From assembly GCF_949628215.1 (NCBI RefSeq), contig NC_134282.1, positions 11,530,223-11,594,222 of the forward strand: DNA of 64,000 bases, read 5' to 3'. Origin of the DNA: Phalacrocorax aristotelis (Eukaryota > Chordata > Aves > Suliformes > Phalacrocoracidae). The notes under the pieces were generated by a model. That model saw nothing but the letters and a program-made list of their open reading frames with translations, made no database searches and was not told where the DNA came from. A program made the position numbers and the translations under genes. This document shows, piece by piece, positions 26,201 to 39,115 of the stretch; within the stretch, counting starts at the first letter, position 1, and every line of letters starts with the position of its first letter.

Positions 26201-29200
26201 TACTAATTGGTTACTGTGACTGAAGCGCTTGTTCCTAGACAAGAGCCCAAATCAAAGGCTTAGATCTGTGTAAATACAAAACGACTGTACAAGACCAATA
26301 CATTTGTCTCCTGACAGATGCACAGGTTTCACTGTGTATATCCTAGCCAACCTGTCACCAAACCCATCTGCTCTATCTGCCTCTGAAAAATGAATACCAC
26401 TTCACAGCAGAGAAAACACTGAGCACATACCACTGCTTGTTTGGGTTTTAACTAGTTTTATCCAGCCTGGACTAAGGAAGCCATTTTGTGCGATGATGAG
26501 CTGAACTTCCTTCTTTTACACTAGGACTGCAACACGGCCAAGACACACAAACTGTAAGTGTTACCTGAGCATCAGTAAGGGCTTTACAACACAGCAGAAA
26601 TAAATCCAGATTTTCCAGTGCTGCTCAGTATGTTCTTAAGGTTACTACGTGAGCATTAGTAGTTTTATTACTATCATGCCTTGGAGCCATTTCCTGGACA
26701 TTTTCTTTATTTTCTTGGCTGTGAACAGAAAGTGGGAGCTCCTGCCATGCTGCATTTATAATCTCAGAGATAACACATGGGTCCATGCAGCTAGAGGGTC
26801 ACATGGAAATTGTAAGCCAATATTTGGTCAGCATGAATAGCAACAAGTCGAGTGCATCGGCAAGCTTAACTGCCATCAAAATATCTGGTAGGGAAAAGGG
26901 AGCTTTAGTGAAGGATTGGAAGGATTGGAAGAAATATGTTGTTATGGCTTTTTCACTTCGTTGAGCCACATCAAACATATGGAAGCAAAGCACAAGGATA
27001 CTTGTGAGAAAACCTAGCAGCTAAGTAATCATAAAGCACACTGGTGCTACCATCCATGAGGTGTTCTAGTGCTTTGCTGGCTCAGGAAACTATTTAACTT
27101 CCACCATAGCCAGCCACTCCAGACTTCGAGTCATCCTAGGCTTCCCCCAGCTTGGAGTGTTTGTCCTAAGAATATGCTCTCTCAAAGCAAGGCACCCACT
27201 TTAAATTCTGTAGTCTGCTTTCTTCACAGATTTTAATGTTTTGGCAGTTCAGCCAAACACAGATCAGATGTGGGTGGCACTGTTCACTGTGTGAATCACA
27301 GAAGGAGGTTTAGAAGCATGTTGTCTTCTGCTTAATGATGCTACCCAAATTGTAGCCCTAAGATATCAGAGGGTTTCTTGCAGCAAAGCCATTTGTATGA
27401 CTTTGTGTCTGTCAGCATCTGTGGACAAACTTCATGAAAAAGGGGCTGCTTATGATTTGTTTCTATTCATACTCCTTCACAGATGTTTCCTACAATGCCT
27501 GACTTACACCATCGTTTATAGTTTCAGTGTAGAGTAGTCCTTAGAGAGACCTGTGAATCATTCCTGTTGCTAGTGTTGTAAAGATAACTAAATACACAAC
27601 CAGACCTAGGGAAGCAGTATTTGCTGTTGGTTGGATCTCAGCACAGCTTTTGATACCACTGGGTATAGCATAATTCCTCTCAAATTGGCAAGAGGACTGG
27701 GAAGGTAACTCAAAGACTTCTTTAATTTGGCTATATTGCAAATAGTTAGTTCACTTACTTTCTTCCTCTTAGCCTGGGGTTCCTCCAAGGTGTTTTCTGA
27801 GTACCCACAGTTAGAACCGATTATTCTTTAATCTCCTTGCTTAAAAATGCCTTGTTTCTTGTTTTTATGTCTTCTTCCTCTTAAAAGAGTCTTTGCTTTA
27901 AGAAGCCTGAATCCCCAGTGCCTTGCTGTTAGTGCAGTCATTGCTAGCTGTGCAGCATAGATCTGAAGCATTATCATTTGGCCAGCCTTGCAGCTCCTGC
28001 CAGTCACACAACACTGAAGCATGTCGGGATATAAGCCAGTCTAACAAGAAGGGGGATATAGATCAGATGCTGCTGCAAACGGTAGGAAAGCTCTAACTGG
28101 TGCTGACTCTCTGCCTCTGTATACACTGAGAAGTAGAGGAGACAGAGGAATAAAAAGCATTTTTACTGTTATCTGCAATTATATATACACAATAGAGCAT
28201 ATGTGCAATGTTTTGAGGGTGTCTCATTTTGAAATTCTTGCTACAGTTTGGAACAGCTGGTGAAAGTTAGGGAGAATAGCTCTTTGCAATTGCTTTTGAA
28301 ACACAGCACTTCCTTTGCAACGTGCTGGTTGCACTGTGACCTGAGCGCATACCACCTTGACCTCATGACCATAAGAAAAACGATCAAAAATTGTTGTTCC
28401 TAAAGGCATCATTCAGAACACTGCCAGACTTGGTGTCATTGACCATGAGTCACAAATCTGATAATGCAATTTAAGGTATTGAATCATATCCTCAACTTGT
28501 GATTCATTAAGGGATTTAAATGCCACAAGTGGTGTCCTGGATTCTATTCCAATATATATGAGTTCAAATACCCTTCCAAAATAAGCAAGTGACTAAGAGC
28601 CATAAATTCAGTTCACCTCAACCACTAGTAGTGCCCAGAAAGGTTTTGCTTTAGTTTTCTGGCAAGGACAAAGTAATAAACATCCCGGTACATATTGCCC
28701 CCACTCAGATCTCCTCCCTATTTTGCTCTGAGGATGCCAAAATGAAATTTTCAGCACCTCTGTGGGGGTTAATTCTGTTTCAGGCAAACAGCAGTGAAGT
28801 TACCTTATAGCTTTCATTAACCAGTGTGGTAAGACTCCATTTCTTGAGGCACATCCCACAGAGAAGTGCATTAGTGGCAAAGCGTATGGGAGAATGCAAG
28901 TGATTTGCCCCACATCTGCTCCGAAGGGAACATGCAGAACTTGTAGAAAGGAGGACTTCTCCAGAGCAGATCTGACAGACAACACTGCATATGTACAAGG
29001 TCAAAGTATTGCCTTCATCTCCCAGGAGTAAAATACTATTTTCTGGAAAGTAACCATTGCCCATGAGACACAATGTCTCTTTCAAAGCCATATCTCTAAA
29101 TTTTCTTTATCAGTGCACACCAACACACTCTGTCTCCCACCAGGAAAAGTCATCCATGGTTTGGAGTTGGTAGAACCATCATTTTGAATGGATAATCACT

Positions 29201-32200
29201 CACTAAAGTTCAACAGCTTTTGGGCCTGTGTTCAGCCATAGATAAACTGAAAATCATGGCTCAATGAGTCTGCCACTGCCTCTGAATACCATCTACTGGA
29301 TAAACTCTATTCGTAACTACCCAGCGCAGTTCCTGTGAATTGTGTTGGTTTTATTTAAACTTGTTTATTTTCAATAGACTCTCAGAGCACTGCATGCCCT
29401 CAGGACATAGATTCCTACATTGCTGTTTCCTCTTTTTAGCAATTCCAGTAATGACTCCCAGTTACTGAATCCTGTATGCAGGTGCAGAGTGCAGGCATTC
29501 TGCTAATTTCAGCAGGTCTTTTTGACAGAGGACTCATTTATCAAACAACAAAGAAACAGAAGGTCCAAATGCTAAAGGTGAACACTCACATCACAGGTGA
29601 GGTCACCTGTACATACCAATAAGTCACAAATAACATTCATAAGCTGGGGAGATAATGTTACTTGAGACCAGAAACTCAAACTTCTTAACACGTAATACTC
29701 CAAATATGGTAGTTGCAAAGTTTTTTTAAGTGCCCTCAACACTATTGAATTATAATAGTGTGGGGTTTTTTAGAACTGGCAATTGATCTCAACCATATTT
29801 TCATACTGGCATATAAAGATTTGTCAGAAGAAATCTGAGCAAAATCATGTGGGAACTTGACTGTGAATTAAAGAAATATTCTTGCTAAAAGAAGATTTTT
29901 TTTTTAATTCTATGACTACTAGTTGTACTCTGTTCTGTGCATCTGCTTACATCATTGTGTTCTATTAATTGGTTATTAATACCCATTAATGAAATGCAGT
30001 AGTTGATATAAAAAGCTAAATCTGCTGGATATGAATGTGACTAAACCTCGAAGCTGCAGTTACTTCTTCTATTACAACTGAATCTAGGGTATAATTTCCT
30101 TGGCTTTACAATAGTTACTCCGGATTTACACATGTGGATGTGAATGGAAGGTGAAGAACAGCAAATATTAATCATGACTTAAACAAATAAAACTAGATAA
30201 ACCTAATCTCCAAAACACAGTATGAAGATTAATAGGGAGAGCTGCTTGAATCAAAGCAAAATTTCATTTCAGACCAACTGGCATAGTTCATGTTATCAAA
30301 CTACATACAACTTCTGATCATTTTAAAACAGGAAGACACAATGAGAGTTTATAGTACATGTTAACAAGAAGAGAACAAATTCGTAGGTGTCAGCATCAAA
30401 GCAGCTTAGAAAGAAACACTTGAATACATTTGCTTTTGAACTATCGCAGACAGAAGTCTCTCAGTCCCTGACTGAAATGCTCTGGTTGCAGTGTGTATCA
30501 TTGCAGTAGGTGCTGGGGTCATACCAGAAACGATTTTTTGTGAAAAACTGAAGAGATAATGGAATTGCCGGAAGAGCTGTGTAACGAGATTTCAGCACGA
30601 GGGGGATGACTAATTGCTATGTCATGTGCAGGACCAAAATGGAAGGATCACAGTATACTTTCAAAAAGTTAGCATTAAAACCAAGAGGAATTTGGGGAAC
30701 ACAGAAAGTATTGATAATGAGCTCGTATCAATGGAATGTAGCTCCAGAAAGCACACCGATGTCAAAGCAAGCAAAAATGTCATTCAAGGAGCAGAGTATG
30801 ACTGGTATAAAATAGGTGAGCCTCAGCAGGGTATCAAAGTTCACAGGAAAACTCCCTGAAAAGGAAGAGATGTGAAGGCATTTCTATTTCTGAATAACGA
30901 TCTGAAAACACAACAGGAGGACAGTAACATCACACCTAATTTAATGAGAGATGGAGCCGTGCACCAAGGGTCCCGGCAGAGCAGACCTTTCTTGGAGCCA
31001 AGTGCAGTGCTGCTGGATTTGGGACCCAGGTTGAAATTTGTCCCCATGGTCTGGCATGTCTGAGAGTAGCACATCACAGAGATTTTGTAATTAACATCAT
31101 TATTTCTCCTCACAGTATGAGCAATAACTGTTTAGTTGCCTTTCCAGGAGTGTTGCCTGCAATTAGCTCACTGAAGTGTTGACCTATAAATAACTTTCAG
31201 AAGGAGGTTTCTGATGAAGAGTCTCAAAGTGCTGAACGGCAGGTGCGTGGAGGCTCATTTAGATTGTCCTTATGCAGTGCTGACGGATTATATATTTCAG
31301 AAGGAAAAAAAATTACACAGTGAAATATGGAGACTCCAAAAGTCTTGAGCTAAATTAATACCCATTTCTCAAGCTAGTTATACAGCGTTATGCAGTGCTC
31401 AAACTACAGAGATTCCGCTTACAATAAAGATTGTGTAAAATTAAACTCAACAAATGAGAGACAGAGTGAGCTGGAAGTGCAGATTGCTGGTGGCCCATCT
31501 CCCACTGCTCCGCCATTCCTCCATGAAGTACATGGCCCAGGTCTAATGCAGTGCTGCTGATTCCTTTCCATTAACAGCACCTGGCATCCAGTAAGGTCCT
31601 GCATGTGCTGGGGTTCCTTTCCCACCTCCCCTTAATTAGTTTCTTTTTCCACCTGAGTTAATTAACATCATTTTCCTGAGAAGACAGTCTAGGGAAAATG
31701 TCTTGTATGTGATTTGTATTGCATATTTTCTTAAATTTCATCCAAAGTCACGTAAGCATACCAAGGGTAGTACTTTTTCCTTGTGATTCTCATTTTCAAT
31801 GAAACAGGATTCCAGTCAACTTGCATTTGATCTAGGCATTTTTCTGTGCCTTCCCAAGAGTATTGTGAATACGGCACAAAACCCCAAATCACTATTTTCA
31901 ATATTTACAATGTGTTCTGGTGTTCTGGTGTAAAGTATATATATGAAAGTCTCAGCTAAGCTTTTCTCTCTGGAATATGACCAATTTTAAACAGAGGCTT
32001 AAGCTGAGGCTATCAAGACAGAGTTAAGCAAATGCTAGCTGTTGGCTCAGGTGGTGCCAAGGCACAAACTGTGCAGGGATACAAAATGTGCAAAAAGGAA
32101 AACCGAACTGCAGAAGTTCATGCACAAGTCTGAGCCATGCTGTTATGGCTTTGGCAGTTAGAAGCTGGCCAGGTGGGGTATCATTTGTCTCTTGTACTTC

Positions 32201-33816
32201 TAAACACGTCACTTTGCTTACATTTAGATTAGCTACTTCATTTCAAAGGATACATGGATTCAATTACAAATTAGATTTTTTTTTGCACCTCTAACTTGAC
32301 AGAGCAATTCTCAGTTTCAGGATTGACAAGCTCTTCTGCCTAACAAAATAATTCACTGCAAATGGTTTAATATGACCTGAGAGAACATTGTAAGGCAGTA
32401 AAAATGGCTTTAAAAAATACAGTGTAGCATTCTGTCTCCCAAAAGATTACAACAGGATGTGTTTGACAGCCTTGGTTTATAAAATAATTCTGGTAACAGT
32501 TATACGTACTAGAATTGTCAAACAATGTTACTAGAGGTCAATTTTCATGTTCTCACTTAATACAAGTGTAAAATATAGGTGGCAAATTTCATTGTAGCCT
32601 GACGGTTTTAGATATGCTGCAGATATAATATCAGAAGCATGTCTTAAGCTAGAAGTGGCATTTTTAACATTTCTCAGCTGAATACACATCCTTCACAATG
32701 TTTTGATCTTTTTGTAATAGGACATGAAAAATGTACACCAGAAAGCTGCCTCATGCTCTAACAAGCTATTTCCTATGAGCCAAACATTTTAGATGCTGCA
32801 TTCTTTGTTATTTTGAATCAGTGCAGTGATAGGAACAAGATTTGAGAGAGTTCTGGCAGATTCTAGAACAAAGAAAGTTTCATGAAACTATCAAAGCTCA
32901 TAGTTTTCTATGTTAGTAATTCTAGTCTCTCCTTTTTTTCCCCTCTTGCATTATATTCGACCCTGTTAAGTGCTGACATGGTTCTAATTTCTTATTCTGA
33001 CCCTAGCGGTTGGCAAGGATGAGCTCAACTCTACCAGTATTAATCTTCATGATGGTGCTCTAGTTACCTAGAGAATAACGAAATCTGCTAAATTCTCAGA
33101 TAAAAGCGATCTGAACAGTTGGTCTCATGTAGTCCTTACATGCCATAGCTCCATAAATTCCCCAAGAACTGTGAAAATACAAATGGTGAATAGGTATCTT
33201 CCCTTTGATCCTCTTTCAAGACAATGTTGTTGTGTGAGGCTAAGGGAAACTGCACAGCTGGTGGCAGTGACTTGCAGATAAGATTCAGTAACTTCTCTGC
33301 TGTATATAAGATGCACAGACATATATCTATATACTGACACACAAATATATATATTTTAGAGATTGCAGAATTCTTGACACAATTAATTAACTGCCATATT
33401 CTGGCTGATGATGACTTGAACAATAATACCTTTTCTGCAGAAGTTTAATATGGGAGTGAAGAATATATTTTTGGGGACAGTTAAAGAGGTTTCATATTTT
33501 ACCTCATGACTAGATGGAAATTATGCTGCGGCTCAAATTCCAAAATCTTTTAAAAAGGTCTAAAGGGACAAAAATGTAAAATCATCAGGTGTACAGCAGC
33601 ACAATACTCTGATATATCCCACATACTATATTATTGCTAGCAAACTGTGAAGAATCCGTTATTTTTTCTTTTATTTTGGTGATGTTTTTCCATCTTTTTT
33701 CCCCCTATGAGTATATTCCAAAAACATAGGGCAAAGTTTTGATTCTATTAAAATAAAATTAAATACCTGAATTTGTACGGAGGGGAAATTACATCAGAAA
33801 CAAATTGTTTTACGGG
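20254..33816. other. Long unique stretch, no gene seen
   Basis: About 13.5 kb without a supported gene. Frames are short and unrelated to families I know. The 103-codon minus frame at 28780-29091 is Cys-rich by chance and lacks paired splice sites. A pyrimidine-rich segment occurs at about 22930-22965 and a small GAAGGATTG direct repeat near 26912-26932. Only a possible ancient MIR fragment at about 21280-21350 suggests an interspersed repeat. Confidence 0.55.
21280..21350 (+). repeat. Possible ancient MIR SINE remnant
   Basis: The order of short blocks resembles the MIR core: GACTTCCTGTGTGGCCTGGA, then a CA/TT-rich segment with GTCACTCTGGTTTAG, then a run of TAAA. It is very diverged and could be chance. 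An alignment to MIR consensus would settle it. Confidence 0.22.
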
Positions 33817-34413
33817 TATCATGGTTTAACCCCAGCTGACAACTAAGCCTCACAGAGCCACTCACTCACTCACTCCCCCCTGGTGGGGTGGGGGAGAGAA
33901 TTGGAAGAGTAAAAGTGAGGAAAGTCCTGGGTTGAAATAAAGACAGTTTAATAGGTAAAGGAAAAGTGAAACACGCAAACAAAGCAAAACAAGGAATCCA
34001 TTCACTACTGCCCATGGGCTGGCAGGTGTTCAGCCATCTCCAGGAAAGCAGGGCTCCATCATGCTTAGTTGTTACTTGGGAAGACAAACACCATCTCTCT
34101 GAATGTCCCTCCCTTCCTTCTTCCCCCAGCTCTATATGCTGAGCATGATGCCATGTGGTGTGGGACATCCCTTGGGTCAGTTGGGGTCAGCTGTCCTGGC
34201 CGTGTCCCCTCCCAGCCCCGTGTGCCCCCCCCAGCCCACTCACTGGTGGGGTGGGGTGAGAGGCAGAAAAGGCCTTGACTCTGTGTAAACCCTGCTCAGC
34301 AGGAACTAAAACATCCCTCTGTTATCAACACTGTTTCCAGCACAGATCCAAAACAGAACCCCATACCAGCTGCAGTGAAGAAAATTAACTCTACTCCAGC
34401 CAAAACCAGCACT
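33817..34413 (+). mobile_element. Decayed solo LTR, same family as 18.5 kb
   Basis: About 597 bp homologous end to end with the LTR at 18532-19110, in the same orientation. The shared blocks are GGTTTAACCCCAGC at the start, GAGAATTGGAAGAGTAAAAG, the GGGTCAGCTGTCC segment and the CCAAAACCAG end. The terminal TG is mutated (TATCATGG start) and the end reads CCAAAACCAGCACT. The flanks (ACGGG before, GTCAA after) do not match, so no target duplication survives. It retains an AATAAA polyadenylation signal (33936-33941) and a TATATG element (34133-34138). No internal viral sequence is present. It looks older or more rearranged than the first copy. Confidence 0.9.
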
Positions 34414-36000
34414 GTCAAACCTTTACAGCCCATAAGCATTTGTGATGGCTCATGGCAACCCTTAGAAAGGAGATTTCTTTGTACCACTGATCATTAGGGA
34501 GCATTTCAAGACAAAGACTCGGTAGGCATTTTCCTTACCTGCCCTGCCTGTATGGATATTGCACTTGAGTCAATTAAAATTCAGTTGCTTTGGAGTCAGA
34601 GAGACAGAAATGTTGCCCACACAGTGGGACAGAAAGGACCAAGGAGCGATACTTCACATGCTCTGGACAGTCAAACCCACTTTCCATCTGGCTAATGGAA
34701 ATTAGACAGGAAGGGACAAGGGAAGGTGTTTCGGTCTTGAATAAAAAAGTGAATACAGTGACTGTCTTCCAAAGAGGTATGTAACTCAGTGAAGTCTTTG
34801 GTCTGGGAGTGACAGAGGATTACTGCAGCCTTAATGGACCCAGTTTTATTAGGAGGTTTAGGAAATGTGTCTGATCAGCAAAGACAGACCTGGAGGCAGG
34901 CACATCTGCAAGTGTTCATGTTGCAAGGCACTGGTTAAAAATAAATTATCTCTTGTCTACATTATTGTTGGAGATCAGTAAAAAATCTCCCAGCAATGAC
35001 TTGTTTCAATCTATAACCTTGGAAGGATTTTTTTTTTAAATTACTTTTACTTAACTGCAGTCTGAAGTTGCCAATTAATATTTTCCAGCTATGCTATTAA
35101 TTACAGCATGTGGCAGCAACATTTCGACTGTGTTATGTATATCTTTCAGAGGGGAAAAGAAGCCAGATGATCCAACAGAGCAGTGCAGTCATCTCCCCAG
35201 CAAGTATCACTGCCTCAAGATAGTCCATCTTGACAGAATATTAGTGCCCATCATTCAAGAGTTAGGCAGTGGCTAAGCAAAATCTTTGGGTTATAAATCT
35301 TACATGATCAAAGCAAACTTCTCAAGCTAATATTCGTAACTAGGATCTTTACAGATGAGGAAGAAGAAGAAGGGATGAGTCATAATAGCATTTTTTCAAT
35401 ATGCATTTGCTAAGTCAATCATTTTTCTTCTGTCTTCTTTACATTTTCACATTGAAAAAAGTGAACCATAGAAACTTTTCTTTTGCAGCACTTAAAAGGG
35501 CTATTAATTCTTACAAGACTGGTTTTTCTGTTTTTCTGGAAAATTATTTATATTAATTATAATTTTCTCAAAAAAAAGAAGAAAAAAAACCTTGCCTATT
35601 CACTGAGAAATGAGCTCACTAAGATGCAACACCAAGGAGAGCTTTTTTGTCAGCAAACCTTCTCCCACATTAGCCACTGAAGCAGCTAAAAACTGTTATC
35701 CTTCCCAGCAGCCCATCTTATTCATTATTATCAGCTGAAGAAACCTATGTGCACTAAACTAAAAAGTTCATTGCATTTTTCAGTGTGAGCATTTTTTTTT
35801 CTGGTTCTGTGCAGTTGCCAGCCTGTCTGCTCTCCCAAACATTATGGGACTCTGACAATTTCTAATGATGACAAAGTAATTCAGTACTGTCTGTGTTTAT
35901 TCCTCCAGGAATATGCTGCTTTAACAGAAGCACATTTGCAATGTGCATGACCTCTGCTCTCCTCAATAATTCTTTTTGACAAAATGAAGAGACAGGGTAG

Positions 36001-36205
36001 TATTTTTAAGGGGAGTTGTATTAACTGCTGCATCTTGCAGATATATAAACCCTTAAAAAATTGTCAGATTTATTTAATCCAGTCTACAATGCATTGTTTA
36101 CATGAAGTTATCAAGCAAATCAAAGGTCAGGAGGGCTAATTCATTCAAGAGGTAATGGCTAAAGGCGGAGCTGATTTCAGCTGGAGTTGTGGTTCTGAGC
36201 CGCTC
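36001..36205. promoter_or_regulatory. Candidate enhancer-like element
   Basis: A cluster of good matches to developmental transcription-factor sites occurs within about 40 bp: a forkhead core TGTTTAC (36095-36101), a TCF/LEF core ATCAAAG (36119-36125) and an overlapping nuclear-receptor half site AGGTCA (36124-36129). Around them the sequence is free of repeats and of long homopolymers. Such clustering is common in conserved enhancers, but single motifs are frequent by chance. Conservation cannot be seen from one sequence. Confidence 0.2.
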
Positions 36206-37428
36206 ACGAAGGAAACACAATCACTAGTACAAAACTGATACGTCTAGAAATATTGGCTCAGATCCATAGGACCACCATGCCTACAACAGGAGGGGAAGAA
36301 AAGTTTCCTTAACATTATGTTTGTCTTTCTGAACTGGGGCTGAGCAGTTTATTACTGATGTAATGGAGAGTAGTCCCAGGACAGTTCTGCCTCTCCATGG
36401 TCCCCTAGACGCAATGAGCAGCCAAGAACAACTGAAGAACAGAGTATCAACCAGCATTAACTGCACAATAAAGTTGGATGAAGATGTAGGCTAAAAAATC
36501 TTATGCTATTGAGTGGTACATGCTAGCAAATAATAGATTTTTAATAACGGCCACCTGCCATTAAGGTACAGTCTGGTCTGACTGTTTTTTACATGTCTAC
36601 CTTTGCCACAGTAAGACAAGAATATGGCTGATGTCATGAATGTTTAAGGCAGCTTCTCTGATCTTCTGCATGGACGTTCAGCCCTGTTCCCGGAAGGTTT
36701 CTGTCATCGTTCTAAAAAGTTCCCTTTATATCTTTCTACTGAAAAACTGAAATGCTGAAAAAAAAAAATTATATCATTTTTCTTATTTCTGCACTTTCAA
36801 ATTTGGTGATCATCTCTTTCCACTGTTCCTAATGGAGCATGGGCTGAAATGACTCTCATCTGTTTATTCATCCAAGCAGCAGCATCATTCATTCTTTGAG
36901 CATGAATGCAGCCTCCTGCACTAAAGCAATACAATTATTTTGCTCTGCATCACAGAAAAGATTCTTTTTATTCAGATTCTTATTTATTTATTTTGGCAAA
37001 TAACTGATAGAATTAAACTGAGAGGATCAGATACAGATCTAGAGCCTGCAAAGCACTCCCTCATTGAGACGAGCCTCCATTTGTGATTAAACAACGGTTT
37101 TAAAATTATTTGGTAAGGAATTGTTTTTAAACAATGCTATTGATAAAAAGATGCAAACTGAAAAATTAGACCTGAGCACATTTCTGACTTTTAGGGAAGC
37201 CTTGACTGAAGGCCCATGATGTTGTAGCCTGTCCAATGCTGTTTCCTTAAAACACTCTGAGAATACTTCAGTATAAAAGCACTTTAGAGTTCAGAGATTT
37301 CCATATTGAGTTCTGAGCTGAACTTTGTTGTGTGGACTTACTGCTAAGTAGTTTTTGGAAAAAAATGGGGGGAAAATCCCCACACAAATCCTGAAAAATC
37401 AAATGCTTTTGTGTTCAAAAGGAACTGC

Positions 37429-37446
37429 TTTTTTTTTTTTTTTTTT
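37429..37446. repeat. Poly-T tract (18 nt)
   Basis: An uninterrupted T run in unique DNA. It is not attached to a recognisable retroelement. Confidence 0.9.
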
Positions 37447-39100
37447 AACAACAAATTCTGTTTAAAGAAGCATGGCCTAATAGTGACAATCATGTCTACG
37501 GTATGGTTACACAAGCAAGCTATTTTAATTGTTGCTATTGGAAGACAAGTATCAGCATACTACATCTTAAATCTGCTGGAAAAATGTATTCCTTGGCTTT
37601 TTTTCCATTGAATGAAATGTTGTTTGAAACAGAGAAAACACTTCTACTTCCTTATAAGTTTTTAGTGTGTCCTCAGGGAATTGCTATTTATTTTGCAAGG
37701 TCAGAGTAACTGTATGCTATTAATTTCACTGAATTTTTGAAATATGGCCTAGGAACTATCAATTAAAGTGACTGACTAAAGTGCATAGTACTTTTGCCTA
37801 TTGTAAGCTACAGTCACTGATATTTCAGAAGTATTTGCTTTTACATCAGTTCTCTACTTGGCTATTTTGCTTAATTATAGCTTTAGTGGCAGTGGACTTT
37901 GAACAAATTCTAAAATGCAAAAAGGGGTCCAGAATAAAAAGTAACAGCTGATTAAAAATTATTTGAAAGATAAATAATGAAAACAACTAAAAGCTAAAAT
38001 GACACATTGTGGCTTTCTCTAATTGCCAAATGGCACTGATGAAGTGGATTTCTCAGTTAAAACATCTCCAGGCTTTTGATACCTCAACAAAGTCTTGATG
38101 GTTGCACATTGGAAAAATAGATTTAGATAGTTTTTTGGCCAGGTTGTATGTATAGTGGAGAACTACTGAGCCAATTTTTAATGGAAGAAGACTGGGACAG
38201 TCATGTAATCTTAATTTCATATTTTTTATACACTTTCTCTTGTTGTGGTTGCCACTGTGGATATATTCGGATTGCTATCTTGGTATATTTGTTCATCCAA
38301 ACCTTTATCCCAGTTACTAGGTTCACGTACACTCTCTCAGAATTATGACCAATAGAGAACAAGGAGACAGCCAGGAGACAGTGACTTGCTGGGGTTTTTC
38401 TGAGAAAGCAGTCTCAGCATAATTTTATAGTGCACATTTGGCAGATGTTGTCACTGCCTACGCTGCGGCAAGTTCCCCTTTCACATCCTCTGATATGGAT
38501 AATTTGAACCATTCTTTTAAGACCTGTTTCCATGTTCCTCCCCCGTCCCCACTGCCAACAGCCTCCTTGCTCTTTATACTGTCTGACAAGTTAATAAAAT
38601 TACATGGAGTATGTATATGTTTATAGATGTATGTATATAGGTCTATCGGGATGCAGCATGGTCATGTGTCAACACAGCCATGCTCTGTTTTGACTGGGAT
38701 AACAGTACCCCACCTCTGCCCTAGAGCCAAGGGCAAGTATATTATGTTGGCTCTGGTCTCCTCTGAGGCACGGCCCGTATTACAGCCACTAACTGTTGTA
38801 CTGCAGCAGATAGCTAAGCCTTAGGGGCCACATGTCCTATTCACGCCTATAAAACTGGATTATATATGGCACCCAAACTGGCTGCTTGAGTTAGCATTGC
38901 CCTAATCAACAGATGCAACAGGCCTGTTTCACATTTATAATCTCCTTCTATGCATCTGTACAGACACTGTTTTGCTGTATATGCCCTGTGAATACATGAA
39001 ACCACAGAAGATGTGGAAGACAACTTTTATCATAAAATGGGTTTACATTATTAGCTACACCAGATTCTATCCAATTTCTGGCAACTCCTTTTCTACCGCT

Positions 39101-39115
39101 GCAGTAGGGGGCCAG
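39101..39115 (+). promoter_or_regulatory. Candidate CTCF-binding motif
   Basis: GCAGTAGGGGGCCAG on the plus strand matches the CTCF core at the central A-S-Y-AG-R-K-GGC positions and misses at the edges. It points away from the minus-strand candidate at 15421, so the two would be divergent and not expected to pair in a loop. Occupancy is inference. Confidence 0.28.

Noticed and set aside
28780..29091. Cys-rich 103-codon minus frame as a zinc-finger-like exon
   Set aside because: Cysteine spacing fits no known finger, and acceptor/donor sites are not convincing.
18532..34413. The two LTRs as ends of one provirus
   Set aside because: They lie 15 kb apart with a CR1 and unique DNA between them and no viral genes. 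The first LTR has its own target duplication on both sides, so each is a separate solo LTR.
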